In this document: in pieces, positions 43,400 to 52,124 of the stretch
Layout of the letters: each line of letters opens with the position of its first letter
How positions within the stretch are numbered: position 1 is the stretch's first letter
Assembly: GCA_022601195.1 (NCBI GenBank)
Contig: JAHZIX010000045.1
Span: 434,001 to 498,000 of the forward strand
Length of the DNA: 64,000 nucleotides
Source of the DNA: Deltaproteobacteria bacterium
Lineage (GTDB): Bacteria; Acidobacteriota; Thermoanaerobaculia; Multivoradales; JAHZIX01
Reading direction: 5' to 3'
Notes under the pieces: generated by a model
The model's database searches: none
The model's input: only the letters and a program-made list of their open reading frames with translations
What the model was told of the DNA's origin: nothing
Translations under genes and position numbers: made by a program

Positions 43400-44611
43400 T
43401 TGCATCAATCCCAATCTCAGCCACCGATCGCCATTCTCGGTGCCGGTCCCATTGGCCTTGAGGCCGCCCTGGCCGCGGCGCAGACGGGCCGGGACTTCGT
43501 GCTCTACGAAGCCCAAGACCAGATAGGTGCCTCGGTTCGCGACTGGGGGCACGTACACCTTTTTTCCCCTTGGTCCCTAAACGTCTCTCCTCGGGTTCGA
43601 GGAGCATTGGAAGCGGCTGGACACAGCGTGCCCAGCGGTGAGGACTGTCCCACCGGCCGAGAATTGTTGGAACAGGTTCTCGAACCCCTGGCACGGCTGC
43701 CGAAGTTGGCCGCAGGTCTGCGCCTCGACACTCGGGTCTTGGGTATCGGCCGAAAGGGGCTGATCAAGAACCAAGAGATTGGCACCGCAGAGCGGGCAGC
43801 CCGGCCCTTTCGGATCCTGCTGGGCAACAGCAACGGTGAGGAGTGGGTCGAAGAAGCCAGCGCTGTGCTCGACTGTACGGGTTCCTACCATCGGCCCAAC
43901 ACCCTGGGCGACGGAGGGATTCCCGCCCCTGGCGAGACTGCCCTGGGAGATCGCATCGTGCGCCGCGTGCCGAATTTTCATCAAGAGAAGTCTCTTTGGG
44001 CGGGTAAGACGACTCTTCTAGTAGGAGCTGGCCATTCGGCCCAGACGGCCGCTCGGGATCTCGCCGAGTTGGCCTCCTCGGAGCCGGGCACCAAAGTGAT
44101 CTGGGCTTTGCGTCGGCAACAGCCGGGCTTCGGCCCCTTAGAGGATGACCCTCTGCCGCAGAGGGCCAGCCTTCAGGCGGCGGCGAGACATTTGGTCGAG
44201 GGCGCCAAAGACCAGGTAGAAGTTCGTCTCGGAATGGTGGTGGAAAGGCTCGGGACCCAGCCGGATGACCGGATCGAGGTCTGCCTTCGCGGCCCCGAAG
44301 GGGAGCAGGAAACCGTGACGGTGGATCGTATCCTTGCCCTAACCGGATCCGTTGGGGACTACGAGCTCTATCGCCAGCTTCAGGTTCACGAGTGCTATGC
44401 CACCAGCGGCCCGATGAAGTTGGCAGCAGTACTCCTGGGAGAAGTCGGTGGCGATTGCCTGACCCAGAGTAGTCACGGAGCGGATACCTTGAAAAACCCA
44501 GAGCCGGACTTTTTCATCTTGGGGAGCAAATCCTATGGGCGGAATAACACCTTCCTGCTCCGGGTAGGATGGCAGCAAGTGGACGAAGTCATGGAGCTGC
44601 TGGGCCGATGA
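43400..44611 (+). CDS. FAD/NAD(P)-binding oxidoreductase
   Basis: The 403-residue flavoprotein has two dinucleotide folds: 'IAILGAGPIGLEAALAA' near the N terminus and 'LLVGAGHSAQTAARDLAEL' in the middle, with 'VLDCTGSYHRPN' between them, as in thioredoxin-reductase-like or monooxygenase-like proteins. No CxxC redox pair is visible, which argues against a thioredoxin reductase. The start is TTG 43,400 with GGAAGG about 7 bases upstream; the longer frame back to 43,109 overlaps the phosphoesterase gene and is rejected. Its stop overlaps the hemH start (ATGA). Confidence 0.8.
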   Translation: MHQSQSQPPIAILGAGPIGLEAALAAAQTGRDFVLYEAQDQIGASVRDWGHVHLFSPWSLNVSPRVRGALEAAGHSVPSGEDCPTGRELLEQVLEPLARLPKLAAGLRLDTRVLGIGRKGLIKNQEIGTAERAARPFRILLGNSNGEEWVEEASAVLDCTGSYHRPNTLGDGGIPAPGETALGDRIVRRVPNFHQEKSLWAGKTTLLVGAGHSAQTAARDLAELASSEPGTKVIWALRRQQPGFGPLEDDPLPQRASLQAAARHLVEGAKDQVEVRLGMVVERLGTQPDDRIEVCLRGPEGEQETVTVDRILALTGSVGDYELYRQLQVHECYATSGPMKLAAVLLGEVGGDCLTQSSHGADTLKNPEPDFFILGSKSYGRNNTFLLRVGWQQVDEVMELLGR

Positions 44612-45753
44612 ACGACTATCTCAACGAAACCGATTTCCGCCATGGAGAGATTCCCGCGGTCGGGGTTCTCGTCACCAATCTCGGTACCCCCGACGAGCCG
44701 ACCGCTGCAGCTCTACGAATCTACCTGGAGGAGTTTCTCTCCGATCCTCGGGTCATCGAATTGCCCCGGTGGAAATGGCTGCCGATTCTCTATCTATTCA
44801 TTCTGACTCGTCGCCCCAAGGAGTCCGCGAAGCTCTACCAGCAGGTCTGGACGGAGGAGGGGTCGCCGCTGCTGGTGATTTCCCGAAAACAGGCGAAGGG
44901 GCTGGAAGACCGCCTTCGGGAGCAGGTCGGAAGCCCTCTCCACGTCGCTGTCGGGATGCGCTACGGCAATCCCTCGATCCCCTCGGGCCTCGAAGAGCTT
45001 CGTCAAAAAGGGTGCCGACGGATCCTGGTTCTTCCCTTATACCCACAGTATGCAGCCGCGACTACCGGCTCGACCTTCGATGCTCTAGCGGCGGAACTGA
45101 GTCGATATCGCTGGGTGCCGGAGCTACGAACCGTTCACAATTATCACGACGACCCCGGCTACATCGGAGCTTTGGCGCAGAGTATTCGGGAGGTCTGGCA
45201 GCAGGGCGGGGAAGCGGAGAAGTTGCTCTTTTCCTTCCACGGTATTCCCCAGAGATACTTCGATGGTGGTGACCCCTACCACTGCAACTGCCACAAGACA
45301 GCTCGCCGGGTGGCGGAGGAATTGGGTATCGGAAGGGATCGTTACATCGTCTCCTTTCAGTCGCTGTTCGGAAAAGAGGAGTGGATCAAGCCCTACACGG
45401 ATGTCACCGTAAAGGCCCTGGCGCAAGCGGGGGTGAAGAGCCTCGATGTCATCTGCCCGGGGTTCTCCGCGGACTGCCTTGAAACCTTGGAAGAAATCGA
45501 CGGCGAGAATCGGCACTATTTCGAAGAGGCAGGGGGGGAGCAGTTTCGCTATATCGCAGCCCTGAATGACCGCCCGGACCATCTCGACGCCCTCTCGGGG
45601 GTTGCGCTGAATCACCTCCAAGGCTGGGTTGTCGGGAAGCGGGACTGGGACCCTTCCGCCGCCGAGGAGGGAGCACAGGAATCGCGGAGACAGGCGGAGC
45701 TGGTGGCCCACTTGGACCCCTTGTCGGGAAAAACCAAGGAGCCATCGCCGTGA
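44608..45753 (+). CDS. hemH: Ferrochelatase
   Basis: It inserts Fe2+ into protoporphyrin IX in the last step of heme synthesis. The 381 residues show 'VGVLVTNLGTPDEP', 'YLEEFLSDPRVIELPRW', 'VAVGMRYGNPSI', 'VLPLYPQYAAATTGSTF', the metal-site motif 'LFSFHGIPQRY', 'GDPYHCNCHKTARRVA' and 'VICPGFSADCLETLEEI'. It starts inside the flavoprotein stop (ATGA) and its own stop overlaps the reductase start (GTGA), so it is tightly embedded in this cluster. No other heme-synthesis gene is nearby, which is odd for hemH. Confidence 0.94.
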   Translation: MNDYLNETDFRHGEIPAVGVLVTNLGTPDEPTAAALRIYLEEFLSDPRVIELPRWKWLPILYLFILTRRPKESAKLYQQVWTEEGSPLLVISRKQAKGLEDRLREQVGSPLHVAVGMRYGNPSIPSGLEELRQKGCRRILVLPLYPQYAAATTGSTFDALAAELSRYRWVPELRTVHNYHDDPGYIGALAQSIREVWQQGGEAEKLLFSFHGIPQRYFDGGDPYHCNCHKTARRVAEELGIGRDRYIVSFQSLFGKEEWIKPYTDVTVKALAQAGVKSLDVICPGFSADCLETLEEIDGENRHYFEEAGGEQFRYIAALNDRPDHLDALSGVALNHLQGWVVGKRDWDPSAAEEGAQESRRQAELVAHLDPLSGKTKEPSP

Positions 45754-46271
45754 TCGCGGGCACAGCCATTCTCGGCTCCGCGCGCAGCGACGGCAACACC
45801 GCGAGCGTTCTAGAGGCAGTGCTCGGAGACAGCGGCTTCGGCGTCATCGACTTGAGCCAACGAGAGATTGCTCATTACAAATACCGTTCCGAGGCGGCAA
45901 CGGATGATTTCCTGGCCATCGCTCGCCGGTTGGTGGAGTCACCGGTTATCGTCATGGCCACGCCGGTGTATTGGTACGCCATGAGCGGCCGGATGAAAGT
46001 TTTTTTCGATCGCCTCACGGACTTGACCTCTCGCCATAAGGAGATGGGTCGGTCCCTGGCTGGAAAAACGATGCTCCTGGTCACGTCTAGCACCGAAGCG
46101 ACCCTTCCTTTGGGGTTCGAAGAGCCCTTTCGCGCCAGCAGTGACTACTTGAACATGAAGTTCGGTGGAGCGTTTCACGGCTGGTGCCCGAACGGCGCAC
46201 CTCCTGGGCCGGATGTTCTTGCTGCCGCGAAGGCTTTTGGTGAGGGTCTTTGGAGAGGCGACCTCTCCTAG
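45750..46271 (+). CDS. NAD(P)H-dependent FMN reductase family protein
   Basis: The 173-residue flavodoxin-like protein has the FMN phosphate loop 'ILGSARSDGNTASVLEAVL' at the N terminus and 'MATPVYWYAMSGRMKVFFDRL' for flavin binding. GTG 45,750 overlaps the hemH stop. The family includes ArsH-type and iron-sulfur flavoprotein reductases; it lacks the long N-terminal extension of ArsH, so I do not call it arsH. It ends in a 4-base convergent overlap with the GGDEF-EAL gene. It may reduce a flavin or substrate for the flavoprotein upstream. Confidence 0.8.
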   Translation: MIAGTAILGSARSDGNTASVLEAVLGDSGFGVIDLSQREIAHYKYRSEAATDDFLAIARRLVESPVIVMATPVYWYAMSGRMKVFFDRLTDLTSRHKEMGRSLAGKTMLLVTSSTEATLPLGFEEPFRASSDYLNMKFGGAFHGWCPNGAPPGPDVLAAAKAFGEGLWRGDLS

Positions 46272-48358
46272 CCAGCGGACCGACGGGGAAGGTGATCTCC
46301 CTCCGGCCGGAGCGGCTCATCGTCCCCCTGGGTCCCCTCCTCTGCTGCCAGGTGCGATTGAAAAAACTCTAGGCAGTCGTCCAAGGCCAAGGGAGCGGCG
46401 AGCAGAAAACCTTGGATGCGGTGACAACGCTCGTTGCGAAGAATCTCCAACTGAGCAGGAACCTCCACCCCTTCCGCAACCACCGACAGGCTGAGGCTAT
46501 GGGCCATGGCGATGACGGCTCGGGCGATGGCAGAGTCTCCGGAGTCTGCCGTGAGGTCTCGAATGAAAGTCTGGTCGATCTTCAGAGTATCGATGGGAAA
46601 AGTACGTAGGTAGCTGAGGGAGGAGTAGCCAATCCCGAAGTCGTCGATGGAGATTTGTGCACCCAGCTCCTTGAGCCCTCGCAAAGCACTCAAGGTCATG
46701 TCGACATTCTGCATCGCCAGGTTCTCGGTAATTTCGAGTTCTAACCAACGAGGTGAGAGCTCTCGCCTCGAGCAGATTTTCTCCACCTGTCGAACCAGGT
46801 CAGGGTGGTGGAAAGCCCGAGCGGAGAGGTTCACGGCGACCCGCAGCCCTTCGATTCCCGCCCCGTGGAGCTTTCTGAGGTCCCGACAGGCCGCGTCGAG
46901 GACCCACAGGTCGAGCTCGTAGCTCATTCCAATCATCTCCGAGAGAGATAGAAATTGACTCGGCTGAATCTCTCCTCGGCCGGGGTGCCGCCAGCGAATC
47001 AGTACCTCAGCTCCGTCGAAGCGCTCGGCCTCCAGGTTGTAGATCGGCTGGAAGACCAAGTGGAACTCGTTGTTTGCGAGGGCCCGCCGCAAATCGCTCT
47101 CCAGATCCAACCGCGCCAGGGCCAATGCACTCATGGTGGGAGAGTAGAGCTGGAGATTGTCGCGACCTTTTTCTTTGGCCTGGTACATCGCGATATCGGC
47201 GTTCTTGAGCAGAGTCTCGGCCTCGGCGCCATCCTGGGGGAACACGCTGATGCCGAGACTGGTGCTGACGAAGATCTCGTGGCCGTGGAGTTGAAACGGG
47301 CGCCGGAGGGTCGACAAGACCTTATCCCCAACTCGCCGGGCATCTTCGGAGCTCGTCAAGTCCAACAACAAGAGGGTGAACTCATCTCCGCCGAGGCGGG
47401 CCACCGTATCCACTCGGCGAACCGACTCTTTGAGGCGCTGCGCGACATTGGAAAGAAGCTCGTCGCCGTAGGAATGTCCCAGGGAGTCGTTGATGACTTT
47501 GAATCTGTCGAGATCCAGGAACATGATCGCCAGCATCGTTCCCCTTCGGGGCGCGGCGGAAAGCTCTTGGGTCAGACGGTCCAAGAAGAGCTTCCGGTTG
47601 GGAAGCCCCGTAAGGGGATCGTGGAAGGCGAGGTGCTCGATCTTTCGAGATGCGGTAACGACACCTTCCCTTTCCTCCTCCAGGAACCAAATGACGATGC
47701 CCAGCCCGACGATGAATTGGAGAATGACCTCTACAAAACCGATGTAGTGAATATATTCAGCGAGGACTCCGCTGTTCAGTCTCAACAATTCGAGGCCGAA
47801 TAGCTGAAGCTGGTGCAAGCCATAGACCAGAAAGGCGGCACTCACCAACCGCCGACCGATACCGTGGTTCCAGGCGGTGAAGCGCCAGAGGCTGATCGCC
47901 GCAACGGCGAAAGCAATGCCCACTAGCAAGGAGCGGAAGCTCTCCATGATGAAAGTGCGAGGAAAGCCCGAGTCACCAGCCAACCATGAAAGGGTCGCAA
48001 GGGCCAAGCCGATGCCAACCAGCCCCGCCATCAATAGCCGTGCCCTGGATTGTTCGACCGGCCGCCCTTGAGTGATCTCTTGGGTTCCCAGAACGAGCCA
48101 GCCGGTCTGGGCGAGGCCGGCAATCAAGGCGAGGCTGGAACAAAGAAAGGCCCAGCCGGGGCGGCCGTCACTCTTGCCGAGAATCAGTGCAGTGCTCGAA
48201 AAGGAAAAGTAGAGACACAGAGCCATCCAACTCCAGGCCCAGCTAGCTAGATAGTCGCGCCGATAGAGTCGATGTAAGAGACGGAGAATTCCTGAAAGGA
48301 TCAAGCTAGCGCCGGCAGCGGTAAGCAAGCCGGTGGCCATAGTTTGCACGAGCATCAT
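46268..48358 (-). CDS. Membrane GGDEF-EAL protein (c-di-GMP turnover)
   Basis: The 696-residue signal protein begins with about seven hydrophobic helices (1-235). The GGDEF domain has the active 'RLGGDEF' motif and an I-site 'RRVD' five residues before it. The EAL domain reads 'EVLIRW' with the catalytic Glu kept, plus 'VNLSARAF', 'LEITENL', 'DDFGIGYSSLSYL', 'KID' and 'VVAEGVE', so both activities could be intact. It is a single minus-strand gene preceded by a long A/T-rich stretch that probably carries its promoter. The input sensed by the membrane part is unknown. Confidence 0.92.
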   Translation of the reverse strand: MMLVQTMATGLLTAAGASLILSGILRLLHRLYRRDYLASWAWSWMALCLYFSFSSTALILGKSDGRPGWAFLCSSLALIAGLAQTGWLVLGTQEITQGRPVEQSRARLLMAGLVGIGLALATLSWLAGDSGFPRTFIMESFRSLLVGIAFAVAAISLWRFTAWNHGIGRRLVSAAFLVYGLHQLQLFGLELLRLNSGVLAEYIHYIGFVEVILQFIVGLGIVIWFLEEEREGVVTASRKIEHLAFHDPLTGLPNRKLFLDRLTQELSAAPRRGTMLAIMFLDLDRFKVINDSLGHSYGDELLSNVAQRLKESVRRVDTVARLGGDEFTLLLLDLTSSEDARRVGDKVLSTLRRPFQLHGHEIFVSTSLGISVFPQDGAEAETLLKNADIAMYQAKEKGRDNLQLYSPTMSALALARLDLESDLRRALANNEFHLVFQPIYNLEAERFDGAEVLIRWRHPGRGEIQPSQFLSLSEMIGMSYELDLWVLDAACRDLRKLHGAGIEGLRVAVNLSARAFHHPDLVRQVEKICSRRELSPRWLELEITENLAMQNVDMTLSALRGLKELGAQISIDDFGIGYSSLSYLRTFPIDTLKIDQTFIRDLTADSGDSAIARAVIAMAHSLSLSVVAEGVEVPAQLEILRNERCHRIQGFLLAAPLALDDCLEFFQSHLAAEEGTQGDDEPLRPEGDHLPRRSAG

Positions 48359-48399
48359 TAGCTATGAAAAAATAAGAAAAACAAAAAGTCAATATCCTG

Positions 48400-48416
48400 T
48401 CAACGCAAGGCGTTGA
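48400..48416. repeat. Perfect inverted repeat upstream of the GGDEF-EAL gene
   Basis: TCAACGC-AAG-GCGTTGA is a perfect 7-bp palindrome 42 bases upstream of the start codon. It could be an operator or a small hairpin. Confidence 0.5.
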
Positions 48417-48493
48417 GCTTGGACCATTCGGGCTTCCACCACCTGAGGTATATCAATCCCATTATTATGTCTTTGAAATGCACGCCTGACTAC

Positions 48494-48543
48494 CACTAAA
48501 GAAAGGCGATATCAGCGAAACTCAACCCTTTCTTAGTGTTTTT
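48494..48543 (+). terminator. Intrinsic terminator-like hairpin with no upstream gene
   Basis: CACTAAAGAAAGG (48,494-48,506) pairs with CCTTTCTTAGTG (48,527-48,538) except for one bulged A, followed by TTTTT. It points rightward, yet no plus-strand gene lies before it within the gap. Confidence 0.5.
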
Positions 48544-49170
48544 CGACACGATTCGGCCTATCCCGAGCAATCTTTTTTCCATCTAGCCCAGATTCCTGTA
48601 AAACCCTCCGCGAGGCTACAAGTTGCCTCCTAGAGAGTTTTTATGTTTTCTGGTGCGGTAAAACTCTTCCGGGGAAGCTCGGAATCTATTTTGGAAGCAA
48701 CCTGCCGTGACCTGAACCGGAGGTGTGGCTCTACCAACTCCGCTGGAGTAGATGCCGAGAATCATCAGGGGGAGCCCGGTCCCTTCAGCGCTTTTAGCTT
48801 CAAGGACGAGACCTCCAGCAAATCCCTGGACCTAGGAGAACTTCGATTTGGTGTGTCACGGGTGCTCGTTTCAGCGGTTGATTTGGATCGGGTGCCCCCT
48901 TCAAGGGTGTGTCTGTGGGTGTGGCTGGGGGCGCTGATCATGGGCTCGAGGCGAGGAGCTATTTCTGTGGTTAGACGAATGTCGAAATAGCGCCTCCTCA
49001 TGATGTTGATCTTCCCTGAGGGCATTGGGGTACTCTTGGCGCAGACGGTAGCTTCTTGATGGCGAATTCCTGAGTGACCGGATTGCTCGACAACCCGGTG
49101 CCAGTGAAGCCACCTCGAAGGTCAGCTTTTACTTTTCGGAAACGCGGATAGATTCTAAGGAGGACGAACG

Positions 49171-49752
49171 ATGCGTCTTTTCAAGCACGCCTGGATACTC
49201 GGCTTGGTACTTCTTCCCTTCATGGCTGCCTGTGGTGGTTCGAAAGAGGCACCGCCGGCCCCGGAACCCACTCCAGCCCCAACCCCTGCGCCAGCCCCGG
49301 CCCCTAAGGTCGCCATGGCGGAGATCACTGGGCGAGCCGGCTCGACGGTGACCGGCTTGGTGACTTTTTCCGAGACTGCGGACGGAGTCGAAGTGACGGC
49401 CAAGGTCAGCGGCCTAGAGGGCGCTGGGGAGCACGGCTTCCACCTTCACCAGATCGGTGACTGCAGTGCTGAGGACTTCACCTCCGCTGGAGGTCACTTC
49501 AATCCGGCGGATCAGATTCATGGGGGTCCTTCCGATGCCGACCGTCACGCTGGCGATTTGGGCAATATCCAGATTGGCGAAGATGGTACCGGCGGCTTGA
49601 GCCTGTCGACGAAATTGTTGACAGTTTCTCCTGGACCCAACTCGGTGGTGGGGCGCGGAGTGATCCTTCACGAGAAGAGCGACGACCTGGTGAGTCAGCC
49701 CACTGGAGCCGCCGGTAGCCGCATCGGTTGCGGTGTCGTCCAAGAGGGCTAA
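49171..49752 (+). CDS. sodC: Cu/Zn superoxide dismutase lipoprotein
   Basis: It dismutates superoxide in the periplasm or at the envelope. The 193 residues include a lipoprotein signal with lipobox 'FMAAC' (Cys21) and a Pro/Ala-rich tether (~27-46), then the SodC fold with metal-ligand motifs 'GFHLHQIGDC', 'AGGHFNP', 'DRHAGDLGN' and 'ILHEKSDDL', and the closing 'GSRIGCGVVQ' disulfide partner. All copper and zinc ligands are present. AAGGAGG lies 8 bases before the ATG, with a TAGATT box further up. The next lipoprotein gene starts 28 bases after it. Confidence 0.93.
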   Translation: MRLFKHAWILGLVLLPFMAACGGSKEAPPAPEPTPAPTPAPAPAPKVAMAEITGRAGSTVTGLVTFSETADGVEVTAKVSGLEGAGEHGFHLHQIGDCSAEDFTSAGGHFNPADQIHGGPSDADRHAGDLGNIQIGEDGTGGLSLSTKLLTVSPGPNSVVGRGVILHEKSDDLVSQPTGAAGSRIGCGVVQEG

Positions 49753-49780
49753 GGGCGCGCTGCAGGCCTCTTGAGTCACG

Positions 49781-51067
49781 ATGAGCTTCTGGAGAGTTAG
49801 ACCGTCACCCCCGGCGGGCCGGGAGCGACGGTTCTCGCCTCCCCGCCGGGCGTTTCTGCCGGCCCTGGCCTGCCTCATGGCGGTCGGGGTCGTTGGTTGT
49901 TCTCCTCCTGGCCCGGCGCCAAAGAACGACGGCCTCCCCTCCCCCTTCAAGGATCCTCCTTCCGCACCTGGGTCCCTCGCCCCTCAAATTTCAGCAGGCG
50001 GGATATTGAGTTGGCTCGAGCCTTGGGAGAACGGTGAGGGGCATCGGTTGCGCTTCTCTCGCCTCTCCTCCCTGGGTTGGAGTCAAACTCGGACGGTGGT
50101 GGAAGGCGGAACCTTCTTCGCCAATTGGGCCGACGTCCCATCCGTTGTGGAGCAGGGGGATGGTAGCTATCTGGCGCACTGGCTCGAGCGCCTTGGGGAG
50201 GGGACCTACGCTTACGGTATTCGCCTCGCTCAATCTACAGACGAGGGTCTTTCCTGGAGCCCTTTGGGCTGGCTGCACGACGATCGGACGGCGGCGGAGC
50301 ACGGTTTTGCGACACTCCTACCCTCCCCCGGGGGGACCTGGGGCTTTTGGTTGGATGGCCGCAGCATGCCGGGAGGGGGGGCCATGGCCCTTCGTGGGGT
50401 CGAGGTGGGGGCGGAGGACGCCGCTGAGGCGATCCTCGACCCGCGAGTCTGCGAGTGCTGCCAGACAGACGCGGCCCAAACCCCTTCAGGCCCCATCGTG
50501 GTCTATCGCGGGCGATCCGAAGGGGAGGTACGAGATATCCGCTGGGTGCGACACACCACCAACGGTTGGTCGCAGCCGCGAGTCCTCGCGACGGATGATT
50601 GGAAGATCGCCGGTTGTCCGGTCAACGGACCGGCCATTGCGACCTTCGAAAAAAGGGTGGCCGTAGCCTGGTTCACGGCCGCTCAAGAAAGGCCGCGGGT
50701 GCAAGTGGCCTTCTCCGTGAATGGCGGAGAAACATTCGGGTCTCCCATGGAGGTGGATGATCAGCAGCCCCTGGGGAGGGTGGATATCGCCTACCTAGCT
50801 GGAGAAGACTTCGTGGTTTCCTGGTTGGCCAAATCGGCAGATACGGCTGTGCTGAGCGTCAAGAGGGTTCACCCGTCTGGGGCCATGGGAGAAACGAGAG
50901 AGGTTGCTGAAACCGCCGCCAGCCGCTCTGCCGGGGTACCGAGAATATGGAATCAGGATGGAGAGCTACTCGTGACCTGGGTCGAAACCGGGGCGGAGCA
51001 GAAGATTCGAGCCCTTCGACTGGCAGCGTCTAGCCTTCCCGAGGTCGACTCTCGGGAAAACCGATGA
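49781..51067 (+). CDS. Lipoprotein with sialidase-like (BNR) repeats
   Basis: This 428-residue exported protein has an Arg-rich N terminus and a lipobox 'VGVVGC' (Cys40). The rest has repeated beta-propeller elements such as 'AQSTDEGLSWSPLGW', 'VAFSVNGGETFGSPM' and 'VRHTTNGWSQPRV', each an S/T-x-D/N-G-x-T/S-W/F type BNR block, so a beta-propeller is likely. Two cysteines in 'CECCQTD' are unusual and could bind a metal. No catalytic sialidase Arg triad can be assigned. Function unknown; it follows sodC closely and may be co-expressed. Confidence 0.8.
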   Translation: MSFWRVRPSPPAGRERRFSPPRRAFLPALACLMAVGVVGCSPPGPAPKNDGLPSPFKDPPSAPGSLAPQISAGGILSWLEPWENGEGHRLRFSRLSSLGWSQTRTVVEGGTFFANWADVPSVVEQGDGSYLAHWLERLGEGTYAYGIRLAQSTDEGLSWSPLGWLHDDRTAAEHGFATLLPSPGGTWGFWLDGRSMPGGGAMALRGVEVGAEDAAEAILDPRVCECCQTDAAQTPSGPIVVYRGRSEGEVRDIRWVRHTTNGWSQPRVLATDDWKIAGCPVNGPAIATFEKRVAVAWFTAAQERPRVQVAFSVNGGETFGSPMEVDDQQPLGRVDIAYLAGEDFVVSWLAKSADTAVLSVKRVHPSGAMGETREVAETAASRSAGVPRIWNQDGELLVTWVETGAEQKIRALRLAASSLPEVDSRENR

Positions 51068-51122
51068 TTTCAGGCTGCTATGCTACGACTTCTTTGTTAA
51101 CGGAAGAGATGATCTTCAACTG

Positions 51123-52124
51123 GTGTCCCCGGAATCCCCCTCCCCCATGATCCTCCAACAGCTGCATCGCGAGGCAGCTTTGAAGAGAGCCACTATCGTC
51201 CTGGCCGAAGGGGAGGATCCGCGAGTCATTCAAGCTGCCGCGGCAGCGCAGAAACAAGGGCTATGCAGCCCCGTCCTGGTCGGTGACCCCGACACCGTGA
51301 CCCGAATCGCTCGAGAGGCTGGTCTCCCCCTGGATGTGCCGGTAGTAGAGCCGGCGAGGGATCCGGAGTTTGCGGAGCTGTTGGCCCACCTAGAGAAGCG
51401 CTCCAAGAACCGTTCATGGTCGCGTCAGCAGTTGGTCGACCGGGCACGCGATCGACTCTATTACGCCTGCCTGCGGGTCGCCACAGGCCGCGCTGCTGGA
51501 GCCGTCATGGGGGCGGTGGCGACTACTGCGGAAACCATGAAGGCCGCGCTCCGCTGTGTCGGCCCTCGCCAGGGCCTGGCTACGGTATCTTCTTGTTTTC
51601 TCATGGTGCTACCCGACGGCAGAGGGCTGGTTTACAGCGATTGTGGAGTCGTCCCGGATCCATCCGTTCGCCAATTGGCAGATATCGCCCAAGCCGCTGC
51701 AGATAGTTGCCGTCAGTTGCTGCGGCAGGAGCCGCGGGTCGCCTTGCTTTCATTTTCCACCCTCGGGAGCGCCTCTCATCCCCGGACAGAAAAGGTCCGA
51801 GAGACCTTGCAGGAGCTTCGCCGGAGGCAGGTCGATTTCGTGGTGGACGGCGAGCTACAGGCGGATGCGGCTCTGGAGATGGAGGTAGCTCGACGCAAGG
51901 CTCCGGCGAGTCCGGTGGCAGGGCGAGCCAACGTCTTAATCTTTCCAGACCTGGATTCAGGTAATATTGCCTATAAGCTCACAGAGAGACTTGCAGGAGC
52001 GCGCGCCATCGGCCCGTTGTTACAGGGCTTGAGTGGAGCGGTACACGATCTTTCCCGCGGATGCTCGACAGAGGATATTGTGAATACGATGGCTGTAGCT
52101 GCGCTTCAGGGAGGCAGTAGATGA
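51123..52124 (+). CDS. pta: Phosphate acetyl/butyryl-transferase
   Basis: It interconverts acetyl-CoA and acetyl phosphate (or the butyryl forms). The 333 residues show 'IVLAEGEDPRVIQAA', 'GAVMGAVATTAETMKAALRCVG', 'VYSDCGVVPDPSV', 'LLSFSTLGSASHPRTEKV', 'DGELQADAAL', 'ANVLIFPDLDSGNIAYKL' and 'GPLLQGLSGAVHDLSRG', the full core of the family. The start is GTG 51,123 or ATG 51,147; neither has a strong binding site. The stop overlaps the purD start (ATGA). No ackA is visible, so acetate kinase must lie elsewhere if the pathway is complete. Confidence 0.9.
   Translation: MSPESPSPMILQQLHREAALKRATIVLAEGEDPRVIQAAAAAQKQGLCSPVLVGDPDTVTRIAREAGLPLDVPVVEPARDPEFAELLAHLEKRSKNRSWSRQQLVDRARDRLYYACLRVATGRAAGAVMGAVATTAETMKAALRCVGPRQGLATVSSCFLMVLPDGRGLVYSDCGVVPDPSVRQLADIAQAAADSCRQLLRQEPRVALLSFSTLGSASHPRTEKVRETLQELRRRQVDFVVDGELQADAALEMEVARRKAPASPVAGRANVLIFPDLDSGNIAYKLTERLAGARAIGPLLQGLSGAVHDLSRGCSTEDIVNTMAVAALQGGSR

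Larger units (their letters stand above)
48359..49170. other. Gene-poor 0.8-kb region with hairpins
   Basis: No convincing protein gene lies here; the two frames of 115 and 86 codons have no family features. The left end is A/T rich and likely holds the GGDEF-EAL promoter. Inverted repeats occur at 48,400-48,416, 48,494-48,538 and 48,634-48,667 (AGAGTTTTTA with TAAAACTCT). The right end holds the sodC leader: TAGATT (49,150) and AAGGAGG just before its ATG. Confidence 0.5.

Noticed and set aside
45750-46271. Identity as ArsH
   Set aside because: The protein lacks the extended N terminus of ArsH; only the general FMN reductase motifs are visible.
46955-47803. Plus-strand frame of 282 codons opposite the GGDEF-EAL gene
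   Set aside because: Shadow of the GGDEF and EAL coding sequence; no signal, domain or binding site of its own.
48643-48990. 115-codon plus-strand frame in the 0.8-kb gap
   Set aside because: No binding site, no family motif; an antisense frame of 86 codons overlaps it equally well.
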